Shown piece after piece: positions 1-5,020 of a stretch of DNA of 5,020 bases. The position numbers were made by a program, and so were the translations under genes. The notes beneath the pieces were generated by a model. The model saw only the letters and a list, made by a program, of their open reading frames with translations, searched no databases and was not told the origin of the DNA. Numbering within the stretch: position 1 is the first letter of the stretch; the number at the start of each line of letters is the position of its first letter. Source of the DNA: Mycobacterium sp. (GTDB taxonomy: Bacteria; Actinomycetota; Actinomycetes; Mycobacteriales; Mycobacteriaceae); the NCBI GenBank assembly GCA_025965815.1, contig JAOPWF010000717.1, positions 1-5,020 of the forward strand, written 5' to 3'.

Positions 1-490
1 GAACGAACGGCTGTCCCGGGGGCATCGAACCGTGCGGCAGCGCGCCCTGGCGCATGCCTTCGAGCTGCTGCCTGGCGGCCATCTGCTGGGCGAATAGTGC
101 GGTCTGGATGCCATGGAAGAGGCCCTCCAGCCAGCCGACCAGCTGTGCCTGCGCGATCCGCAGCTCGGCGTCGGACGGCACAGCGTCCTCGCTGAACGGC
201 AGCGCCAGTCGCTCGAGCTCTTCGCGCAGCTCCGGTGCCAGGCCGTCCTCGAGTTCGCGCACGCTGGTGTGGTGGATCTCGCGCAGCCGGTTGCGGCTGG
301 CGTCATCCAGCGGTGCGACGCGCACCTCCTCAAGCAGTTGCTTGATCATGGTGCCGATCCGCATCACCTTCGCCGGCTGTGCGACGAGATCGGTCACCGA
401 GCGGTCTTCGGAACCGGCCTCGGCCCCGGCCTGACCGCTGTCTGGGCTACCGATGATCTCGATGTTGTCGTCGTCGGTGTTGGTAGTCAT
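1..490 (-). CDS. bpa: Bacterial proteasome activator Bpa/PafE (partial, C-terminus off the left edge)
   Basis: The first 163 residues are visible and no stop is reached before base 1. In mycobacteria Bpa forms a ring that docks on the cytosolic 20S proteasome and opens its gate without ATP, feeding in unfolded or selected native proteins such as HspR. The N-terminus (MTTNTDDDNIEIIG) is acidic and low in complexity, as in the M. tuberculosis protein. From about residue 31 the conserved helical core follows: TDLVAQPAKVMRIGTM (33-48), QLLEEVR (51-57), RELEDGLAPELREELERL (78-95), and AELRIAQAQLVGWLEGLFHG (108-127) followed by IQTALFAQQMAAR. The tail becomes Gly/Pro/Gln-rich. The C-terminal GQYL docking motif known in this family lies outside the window and cannot be checked. 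The ATG at 490 is chosen because no in-frame start lies just upstream and a purine-rich ribosome site precedes it. The gene starts 16 bp after the upstream glycosyltransferase stop, so co-transcription is likely. Identification is by recognition of the family sequence. Confidence 0.95.
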   Translation of the reverse strand, partial: MTTNTDDDNIEIIGSPDSGQAGAEAGSEDRSVTDLVAQPAKVMRIGTMIKQLLEEVRVAPLDDASRNRLREIHHTSVRELEDGLAPELREELERLALPFSEDAVPSDAELRIAQAQLVGWLEGLFHGIQTALFAQQMAARQQLEGMRQGALPHGSMPPGQPFV

Positions 491-506
491 GCCTTCACCA
501 TCCTTC
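491..506 (-). promoter_or_regulatory. Short intergenic gap and ribosome binding site of bpa
   Basis: On the minus strand the 16-nt gap reads GAAGGATGGTGAAGGC directly before the bpa ATG. GAAGGA lies 10 nt from the start and GAAGG 1 nt from it, so the first is the better Shine-Dalgarno candidate. The out-of-frame ATG inside it (ATG GTG AAG GCA TGA) would give only four codons and overlaps the real start. The gap is too short for a promoter of its own, which supports translation from a shared message with the upstream gene. Confidence 0.6.
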
Positions 507-2555
507 TTATCCCGGTGCCTGTGGGCGCCCACCTGGTTCGGCCCCGCGCCACTCGTAGATGCGGGACTCGCCGTTGTCGTAGATCTTCTCCCACGAACGC
601 GACTTATCTAGCGACACTAGCCCGTCGGGCATCACGAACTTGAGGACCACGGGCGTGCTGGTGAGCACATAGCGGATGTTGAGTACCCGCACCGCATCGG
701 CTACACGCGGATCTGTGTCGGCGTCGTCGGCGTAGGCCCAGAAGATGAAGCGGTGATACCCCGGGCCCTGCTGCATCGGATAGTCGTAATGGCTCCACAG
801 CGGGTGCAGTCCGGCCACCGCGTACATCCACGCCGTGCCGTCGGTGTTGGCGTCACCGATCAGGGTGTCGCGGGCCCCGGGCAGCGTGGCCAGGTACGCC
901 ATCGCCTGCAGGTCCTTGTTGTCGATCATGATCGAGTCGTACTTCTCGCCGATGATGCGGCGGTGCCGCGGGAAGTAGTGCCACGCCAGCGCGACGCTCA
1001 CCGCGACGAGCAGCACCGCTGTGGCGCCGACCCACACCGGTCTGCCGACAGGGCGCGGTGACCACCGGTCGGTCAACCACCGGGCCCCCGCCACCGCCAG
1101 CACGGCAAGGGTGAACAGCCCGATGCCCGCCATCGGGGTCAGCAGCATCGTCACGACGGCCGACAGGCGGCGCGGATCGCTGTAGAAGAGGTCGCTGAAT
1201 TTCCCCGCGATGGCACCGAGCGGTCCGCCGAACGGAGCCGAGGAATGCACGATCGAGATGATCAGCACAAGCCAGACCGCGAGCGGCCACCAGATCCGCT
1301 TGATCACCAGAACCAGGCCGCCGACCACCGCAAGCCCGATGAGGATGTTCTGGATCGGATAGTCGTTGAGGTGTCGGGTGTGCTGCACGATGGCATCGAA
1401 CAGGACGCGCTTTTTGCTCTGGTGCGTGACGAACTCGTGACCGACGATGATCTCCGCCTGCTGCAGCACGCCCAGGAACTGCGGTAGCAGCAGCAACACG
1501 GTCGGGACCGCGACGATCAACAGCGTGACGAAGTCGGCGACGCGGCCCTTTACCGGGCGCCACAACGCGTCGAACAGCCACCACGCCACCACCAACAGGA
1601 CGGCGACGACGCCGCCGGTGATGTGCACCGAGAAGACGCCCAACAACGCCAGTACCGCCAGCGGGATGCGGTCCCGGTGCCGCAGCGTGGACGCCACCAG
1701 CGCAAAAGTCGGCACGGCGATGCCGAAGGCGGCCAGGTTCGGCATGGAAGCGGTGTCGAACTCGACGTAGGGCACCGCAGTGAACGACGCAGACAGGGCG
1801 GCGGCGGCGGCGGCCGCGCCGGCGGTGCGCCATTCGTCGGTGGCGATCCCCCGGTCGCTTCGCTCTCCCCCGCAAGCGGGAGGTGCCCCCAGCCCGCCGA
1901 ACCGGGGCCGCAACAGGTGCCAGGTCAGGATCGCGGCGCTGGCCGGGAACAGCCACACCGCCACGGCGAGCGAGCTCACCGTGTAGGCCGTGGTGGGCGC
2001 CGCTCCGGTCAGCTGACTCAGCACAGCCGCCAGCGCATGGAACGTCGACGGGTAGTAGAGCGCTTCGTGAGTCTCGATGTTGCGCAACTCACCCATGTGG
2101 GTCGGGGACGCCTGCCCGGTCTCGAGGATGAACCGGACGGTGTTGGCGTGCCAGACGGCGTCCCAGGTGCTCGGAATGGATTGCCAGTGCGGCATCCCGC
2201 GAACGGCGGCAAACCCGATCAGCAACGCCCCGACAACCACCCCGGCGGCCACTACCAGCGCAGGCCAGAGCGTTGCCGCGCGCGCCTCGGCCGCCTCGTC
2301 CCGGTACCGGGCGAGCACTTTCCGCAAACCCAGGACGACGCCGGTGACAACGACCAGGGCAAAGAACGCAGTCAGTGCGTTCCAAGGGATTCCAAGTGCG
2401 CCGAACGGGACGATGGCGGCGCCGACGACGCCATAGGTCAGGGCCGGGCCGACTGCGACGGAGGTCGGGAGAGTTAGCCGGGCGGCCCGCGCGACGATCG
2501 CCCCGGGGAGCACTAGCAACAACACCGCTATTAGCACTCCGAACCCCAAGCTCAC
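507..2555 (-). CDS. GT-C family membrane glycosyltransferase, Rv3779-like (polyprenyl-phosphate mannose synthesis)
   Basis: A 682-residue multi-pass membrane protein. The M. tuberculosis orthologue Rv3779 (about 666 aa as I recall) was reported as a GT-C enzyme making polyprenyl-phospho-mannose, the mannose donor for higher PIMs, lipomannan and lipoarabinomannan; function here is by homology. Hydrophobic segments lie near residues 4-25, 32-55, 60-77, 97-117, 190-213, 246-264, 272-290, 297-330, 340-365, 400-418, 421-438, 470-492 and 506-524. Between the fourth and fifth is a long probable extracytoplasmic loop (118-187) with STWDAVWHANTVRFI; Asp132 and His136 are candidates for the GT-C first-loop acidic motif. 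A C-terminal soluble domain of about 155 residues carries SHYDYPMQQGPGYHRFIFWA (588-607). The open frame runs upstream to 2933, but that part overlaps the divergent gene. The GTG at 2555 places the first membrane helix at the N-terminus, as in the family. Residues 220-236 are a probable repeat-derived insertion (see findings). The stop is TAA. Confidence 0.88.
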   Translation of the reverse strand: MSLGFGVLIAVLLLVLPGAIVARAARLTLPTSVAVGPALTYGVVGAAIVPFGALGIPWNALTAFFALVVVTGVVLGLRKVLARYRDEAAEARAATLWPALVVAAGVVVGALLIGFAAVRGMPHWQSIPSTWDAVWHANTVRFILETGQASPTHMGELRNIETHEALYYPSTFHALAAVLSQLTGAAPTTAYTVSSLAVAVWLFPASAAILTWHLLRPRFGGLGAPPACGGERSDRGIATDEWRTAGAAAAAAALSASFTAVPYVEFDTASMPNLAAFGIAVPTFALVASTLRHRDRIPLAVLALLGVFSVHITGGVVAVLLVVAWWLFDALWRPVKGRVADFVTLLIVAVPTVLLLLPQFLGVLQQAEIIVGHEFVTHQSKKRVLFDAIVQHTRHLNDYPIQNILIGLAVVGGLVLVIKRIWWPLAVWLVLIISIVHSSAPFGGPLGAIAGKFSDLFYSDPRRLSAVVTMLLTPMAGIGLFTLAVLAVAGARWLTDRWSPRPVGRPVWVGATAVLLVAVSVALAWHYFPRHRRIIGEKYDSIMIDNKDLQAMAYLATLPGARDTLIGDANTDGTAWMYAVAGLHPLWSHYDYPMQQGPGYHRFIFWAYADDADTDPRVADAVRVLNIRYVLTSTPVVLKFVMPDGLVSLDKSRSWEKIYDNGESRIYEWRGAEPGGRPQAPG
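1797..1814. repeat. (GGC)6 trinucleotide tract coding for polyalanine
   Basis: Six perfect GGC units on the plus strand are read on the minus strand as six identical GCC codons, Ala248-Ala253, inside a seven-alanine run at the start of a membrane helix of the glycosyltransferase. Change in copy number would stay in frame. Confidence 0.8.
1844..1898 (-). repeat. Short GC-rich palindromic repeat embedded in frame in the glycosyltransferase gene
   Basis: On the minus strand this stretch contains GGCACCTCCCGCTTGCGGGG followed by GAGAGCGAAGCGACCGGGGG. CCCGC and GCGGG (1869-1880 on the plus strand) form a tight hairpin. It encodes residues of roughly 220-236, with GAPPACGGERSDRG at the centre: a polar, Gly/Pro/Cys-containing stretch between two hydrophobic segments, unlike the rest of the protein. 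The unit GGAG-(AG)-CGAAGCGAC-GGGG is seen again in degenerate form at 3882-3911. I recall similar AGCGAAGCGAC-containing short repeats as common in mycobacterial intergenic DNA, but this has not been checked by a search. Confidence 0.6.
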
Positions 2556-2667
2556 TGGACTAGTATGGCTGCCCAGGTGACCTGGTCCGGCACGGCGTGG
2601 GTGCGACCGGGCGCCCACCATAATCGTGTCGTTTTGTGGGATTCCTAGACGCTCTAAGGTGGCTGGC
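2556..2667. promoter_or_regulatory. Divergent promoter region between the glycosyltransferase and aminotransferase-like genes
   Basis: The 112 bp between the GTG at 2555 (minus) and the ATG at 2668 (plus) must hold the promoters of both genes. On the minus strand CATACT (2566-2561) ends 6 nt before the GTG, which is the spacing expected for a leaderless transcript; it matches TATAAT at only four of six positions. On the plus strand TAAGGT (2655-2660) fits the mycobacterial TANNNT -10 pattern and ends 7 nt before the ATG, but the same bases form a Shine-Dalgarno candidate, so the two readings compete. No convincing -35 boxes or operator palindromes were seen, apart from the 8-bp palindrome GGGCGCCC at 2609-2616. 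Confidence 0.5.
2656..2662 (+). promoter_or_regulatory. Probable ribosome binding site deciding the ATG at 2668
   Basis: AAGGTGG differs from AAGGAGG at one base and ends 5 nt before the ATG at 2668. It supports this start over the in-frame ATG at 2626, which would add 14 residues ([14 protein letters not shown]) not typical of the family. It overlaps the possible -10 box TAAGGT, so the start at 2668 is favoured on either reading. Confidence 0.6.
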
Positions 2668-3864
2668 ATGGCATACGACGTCGCCCGGGTGCGTGGTTTG
2701 CACCCGTCTCTGGGCGACGGCTGGGTACATTTCGATGCCCAGTCCGGCATGTTGATTCCCGACGCCGTCGCGACCGCCGTCTCGAAGGGTTTCCGCGGCT
2801 CGGCCTCGACGACGCGCGGACCGCACCCGTCGGCGCACGCCAGTGCCGCTGTTCTGGAAGCCGCCCGCAAGGCGGTCGCCGATCTGGTCGGGGCCGACCC
2901 ACGCGGGGTGGTGCTCGGTGCCGACCGGGCCATCCTGCTGACGTCGCTGGCCGACGCATCCTCGTCCAGGGCCGGGCTCGGCTACGAAGTTGTCGTCACC
3001 CGACTCGATGACGAAGCCAATATCGCTCCGTGGCTGCGGGCGGCCAATCGCTATGGCGCCAAGGTCAAATGGGCCGAGGTGGATATCGAGACCGGCGACC
3101 TCCCGACCTGGCAGTGGGAGAGCCTGATCACCAAGCCGACCAGACTGGTCGCCATCGCCTCCGCCTCGTCGACGCTGGGTACCGTCACCGACCTGCGGGC
3201 GGTGACCAAGCTCGTGCACGACGTCGGGGGACTGGTGGTCGTCGACCATTCCGCTGCCGCGCCGTACCGGCTGATCGACATCGACGAGACCGACGCCGAC
3301 GTGATCGCAGTGAACGCCATCGCATGGGGCGGGCCGCCGATCGGTGCGCTGGTGTTCCGCGATCCATCGCTGATCGACTCGTTCAGCTCGATGTCGCTGG
3401 TGCCGTTCGCGACCGGTCCGGCCCGGCTCGAGGTCGGTGTGCACCAGTTCGGCCTGCTGGCCGGTGTGGTCGCCAGCATCGAGTACCTGGCGTCGCTCGA
3501 CGAGGCGGCCGGCGGCACCCGGCGTGACCGACTCTCGGTGTCGATGCAATCGGCGGCGGCCTACATGGACCGGCTGTTCGACTATCTGCTCGCCTCGCTG
3601 CGGTCGCTGCCGCGGGTGATGATCATCGGCAGGCCGGAGGTCCGCATCCCCGCCCTGAGTTTCGCGGTCATCGATGTACCGGCCGAGCACGTCGTTCAGC
3701 GGTTGGCGGACAACGGCATCTGCGCCATTCCGAACGCCAGTTCTCGGGTGCTGGACGTCATCGGTGTCAACGACATCGGCGGAGCGGTCACGGTGGGCCT
3801 GGCGCACTACTCGACCGCCGCCGAGGTTGACCAGCTCGTGCGCGCGCTGGCGTCACTCGGCTGA
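2668..3864 (+). CDS. Class V aminotransferase/cysteine-desulfurase-fold protein lacking the PLP lysine (Rv3778c-like)
   Basis: A 398-residue soluble protein, the same length as I recall for Rv3778c of M. tuberculosis. The fold-type I layout is clear: N-terminal [14 protein letters not shown] (18-31), the DDEANIAPW motif (114-122) equivalent to the HHANIxPW of SufS-type enzymes, the [10 protein letters not shown] strand (190-199) with Asp193 in the place of the aspartate that pairs with the PLP pyridine nitrogen, and the C-terminal small-domain motif [17 protein letters not shown] (375-391). At the position of the Schiff-base lysine in the S-x-x-K-x-x-G-P signature the sequence reads NAIAWGGPP (216-224), with Ala219 in place of lysine, and no lysine at all occurs after residue 181. 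The PLP-stacking histidine is replaced by Glu116. Classical cysteine desulfurase or transaminase chemistry is therefore doubtful, so the usual label 'aminotransferase' should be read as a fold name. It is divergent from the glycosyltransferase gene and convergent with the oxidoreductase gene. Confidence 0.9.
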   Translation: MAYDVARVRGLHPSLGDGWVHFDAQSGMLIPDAVATAVSKGFRGSASTTRGPHPSAHASAAVLEAARKAVADLVGADPRGVVLGADRAILLTSLADASSSRAGLGYEVVVTRLDDEANIAPWLRAANRYGAKVKWAEVDIETGDLPTWQWESLITKPTRLVAIASASSTLGTVTDLRAVTKLVHDVGGLVVVDHSAAAPYRLIDIDETDADVIAVNAIAWGGPPIGALVFRDPSLIDSFSSMSLVPFATGPARLEVGVHQFGLLAGVVASIEYLASLDEAAGGTRRDRLSVSMQSAAAYMDRLFDYLLASLRSLPRVMIIGRPEVRIPALSFAVIDVPAEHVVQRLADNGICAIPNASSRVLDVIGVNDIGGAVTVGLAHYSTAAEVDQLVRALASLG

Positions 3865-3903
3865 GTCTCCTGACTAATCCGGCGGGCAGGAGCGAAGCGA
3901 CTC
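3863..3903. terminator. Imperfect stem-loop between convergent genes, possible two-way terminator
   Basis: CTCCTG (3867-3872) and CAGGAG (3887-3892) form a perfect 6-bp stem around a 14-nt loop. GAGT (3863-3866) can pair with ACTC (3900-3903) as an outer stem, leaving a 7-nt bulge on one side. The left arm overlaps the TGA of the aminotransferase-like gene. There is no T-tract on either strand, so this is not a canonical intrinsic terminator; its place in the 45-bp gap between convergent stops is the main argument. Confidence 0.3.
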
Positions 3904-3911
3904 GGGGATTC
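3882..3911 (+). repeat. Degenerate second copy of the AGCGAAGCGAC repeat between convergent genes
   Basis: GCGGGCAGGAGCGAAGCGAC, followed by TCGGGGATTC, aligns without gaps to the minus strand of the copy inside the glycosyltransferase gene (23 of 30 positions by eye, with AGCGAAGCGAC... and GGGGAT shared). It fills most of the 45-bp gap and runs into the stop codon of the oxidoreductase gene. It lacks the left arm of the hairpin found in the coding copy. Confidence 0.5.
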
Positions 3912-4893
3912 AATCCGCAACTCGCAGAATGATCTTCCCGATCACCTCACCAGAGGCCAGCAGCTTGTGCGCCTCGGCGGCTTGCTGAATCGGGAACTCC
4001 GCCCCGATGATCGGGCGGACCCGGCCGGCCGACACCATCGGCCAGACGTGCTCGACGACCTCGGAGACGATGGCGCTCTTGCTGTTCGGGCCGTCAACCG
4101 GCCTGCCGCGCAGCGTGGTGGCGAGGATGCCGGCACGCTTGCCGATCAGCTTGCCCAGCTTCAGTTCGGCCTTGGTGCCGCCCTGCATCCCGATGACGAC
4201 GAGTCGACCGTCCGCTGCCAGGGTGTCGATATTGCGGTCCAGATAGGCGGCGCCGATGATGTCCAGGATCACGTCCGCCCCCGCACCGCCGGACTCTTCA
4301 CGCACCCGCGCGACGAAGTCCTCCTCGCGGTGGTTGATCGCGATCGAGGCGCCGAGTTCGCGGCACACGTCGAGCTTTCGGGCCGATCCGGCGGTCGCTG
4401 CCACCCGGGCGCCCAGCTCCCGCGCCACCTGGATGCCGTGCGTGCCGATGCCGCTGGCGCCGCCGTGGATCAACAACAACTGTCCGGCCGACAGGTGCGC
4501 CGTCATCTCCAGGTTGGACCACACCGTGCACGCGGCCTCGGGCAACGCGGCCGCCTGATGCAGCTCGACACCGTCCGGCACGGGCATCACCTGACCGGCC
4601 GGAACCGCCACGTATTCGGCGTATCCACCGCCCGCCAGCAAAGCACACACCTCCTGTCCGACCGCCCAGTCTGTGACGGCAGGTGTGATTTCAGCAATTA
4701 CTCCGGACACCTCCATGCCGAGGATCTCGCTGGCGCCGGGCGGCGGCGGATACTGACCGGCCGCCTGCAACAGGTCGGCGCGGTTCACTCCGGCAGAACT
4801 GACCTTGATCAGCACTTCGCCGGGTCCGGGCGACACCGTTGAAATTTGCGTCCATGTCAGATCATCGGATGACAGTGCTTGTATTGCGAACAT
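3910..4893 (-). CDS. NAD(P)H quinone oxidoreductase, PIG3-type, MDR superfamily (Rv3777-like)
   Basis: A 327-residue cytosolic, zinc-independent medium-chain dehydrogenase/reductase, about the length of Rv3777. Family members use NADPH to reduce quinones or reactive carbonyls; the substrate here is unknown. The N-terminal GroES-like domain contains SSAGVNRADLLQAAGQYPPP (32-51) and LGMEVSGVI (58-66), typical of the PIG3 branch. AAALPEAACTVW (114-125) leads into the Rossmann domain, with HGGASGIGTHGIQVA (143-157) as the dinucleotide loop; Arg172-Lys173 in AGSARKLD are candidates for binding the NADPH 2'-phosphate. GKRAGILATTLRGRP (251-265) is another branch signature. No zinc-ligand cysteine cluster is seen, as expected. 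The ATG at 4893 has no Shine-Dalgarno sequence but a well-placed -10 box, consistent with leaderless translation, and no nearby upstream in-frame start exists. It is convergent with the aminotransferase-like gene, 45 bp away, and divergent from the partial gene at 4960. Stop is TGA. Confidence 0.93.
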   Translation of the reverse strand: MFAIQALSSDDLTWTQISTVSPGPGEVLIKVSSAGVNRADLLQAAGQYPPPPGASEILGMEVSGVIAEITPAVTDWAVGQEVCALLAGGGYAEYVAVPAGQVMPVPDGVELHQAAALPEAACTVWSNLEMTAHLSAGQLLLIHGGASGIGTHGIQVARELGARVAATAGSARKLDVCRELGASIAINHREEDFVARVREESGGAGADVILDIIGAAYLDRNIDTLAADGRLVVIGMQGGTKAELKLGKLIGKRAGILATTLRGRPVDGPNSKSAIVSEVVEHVWPMVSAGRVRPIIGAEFPIQQAAEAHKLLASGEVIGKIILRVAD

Positions 4894-4959
4894 CTTGATA
4901 ACGGTACTACCCGCCCATTTCGCCCCCCTAGCAACGGTGTTGTCACTTACGATTGCGCC
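4894..4959. promoter_or_regulatory. Divergent leaderless promoter region, 66 bp
   Basis: Both flanking starts have a TANNNT box at leaderless spacing. On the minus strand TACCGT (4906-4901) ends 7 nt before the oxidoreductase ATG. On the plus strand TACGAT (4948-4953) ends 6 nt before the ATG at 4960. Neither start has a Shine-Dalgarno sequence upstream. With 17-bp spacers the two -35 regions would fall on nearly the same bases (about 4924-4930, a C-rich run), although neither resembles TTGACA. Confidence 0.5.
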
Positions 4960-5020
4960 ATGGAGGGGATCATCGCGGGGCGGACCGCAAGCGACATGCC
5001 GGGGCTGGACATTGCTGAGC
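4960..5020 (+). CDS. Hypothetical protein, first 20 codons only (partial at right edge)
   Basis: An open frame starts at the ATG at 4960 and runs off the window, reading MEGIIAGRTASDMPGLDIAE. I do not recognise the family and the fragment is too short to judge domains. The case for a real gene is positional: the frame begins right after the divergent promoter region, a TACGAT box lies at leaderless spacing before the ATG, and the upstream sequence offers no competing start. M. tuberculosis has, as I recall, a 13E12-family gene (Rv3776) beside Rv3777, and the visible residues give no reason to link this fragment to it. Confidence 0.45.
   Translation, partial: MEGIIAGRTASDMPGLDIAE

Noticed and set aside
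521..532. Perfect 12-bp palindrome GTGGGCGCCCAC, sharing GGGCGCCCAC with 2609-2618
   Set aside because: It lies inside the last codons of the glycosyltransferase, has no second arm or phasing with a promoter, and short GC palindromes are frequent at this base composition. The second occurrence is in the divergent promoter region, but two hits are not enough to propose an operator.
54..643. Two plus-strand frames over bpa and the end of the glycosyltransferase gene
   Set aside because: Both lie opposite conserved coding sequence. One is Ser/Arg-rich low-complexity sequence; neither resembles a known protein.
853..2477. Long alternative frames on both strands over the glycosyltransferase gene (853-1956 minus, 1623-2477 plus)
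   Set aside because: Their translations are Arg/Gly/Pro-rich with no motif, while the 507-2555 frame has regular membrane segments and family sequence throughout.
2560..3807. A 415-residue open frame on the minus strand opposite the aminotransferase-like gene
   Set aside because: It is antisense to a gene with clear family motifs over its whole length. Its product is Arg/Gly/His/Asp-rich without recognisable domains, as expected for shadow frames in GC-rich DNA.
2668..3864. Labelling the gene as a SufS/IscS cysteine desulfurase
   Set aside because: The catalytic lysine, stacking histidine and the conserved Cys loop are not present, and no suf or isc genes are nearby.
3967..4842. A 291-residue plus-strand frame over the oxidoreductase gene
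   Set aside because: It is the complement of a well-recognised MDR enzyme and has no motif of its own.

Overview
The window reads as a chromosomal segment of a mycobacterium, most likely a non-tuberculous Mycobacterium/Mycolicibacterium. Base composition is strongly GC-rich. Four consecutive genes match, in order, relative orientation and length, the M. tuberculosis block Rv3780-Rv3779-Rv3778c-Rv3777 as I remember it, here shown in the reverse direction. Species cannot be fixed from the sequence alone.

Layout. (1) 1-490, minus: most of bpa (also called pafE), the ATP-independent activator of the 20S proteasome; the C-terminus runs off the left edge. (2) 507-2555, minus: a multi-pass GT-C type membrane glycosyltransferase, orthologue of Rv3779, reported as a polyprenyl-phosphate-mannose synthase. 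It ends 16 bp before bpa, so the two look like one transcript. (3) 2556-2667: divergent promoter region. (4) 2668-3864, plus: a fold-type I, class V aminotransferase/cysteine-desulfurase-like protein that lacks the PLP-binding lysine. (5) 3865-3909: short gap between convergent genes with a degenerate repeat and an imperfect hairpin. (6) 3910-4893, minus: a PIG3-type NAD(P)H quinone oxidoreductase of the MDR superfamily. (7) 4894-4959: a 66-bp divergent promoter region with apparently leaderless starts on both sides. (8) 4960-5020, plus: the first 20 codons of an unrecognised gene.

How the genes relate. The clear functional unit is the minus-strand pair GT-C enzyme -> bpa, which joins mannolipid precursor synthesis (PIM/LM/LAM pathway) to proteasome-dependent protein quality control. 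The aminotransferase-like gene is divergent from this pair and the oxidoreductase is convergent with the aminotransferase-like gene; nothing in the sequence shows a shared pathway.

The most unusual points are the lysine-less PLP-fold protein and a short GC-rich repeat, one copy of which is read in frame inside the glycosyltransferase while a degenerate copy lies between the convergent genes. No tRNA, rRNA, CRISPR, insertion sequence or obviously new multigene system is visible. Apart from the short intergenic gaps the window is fully coding.
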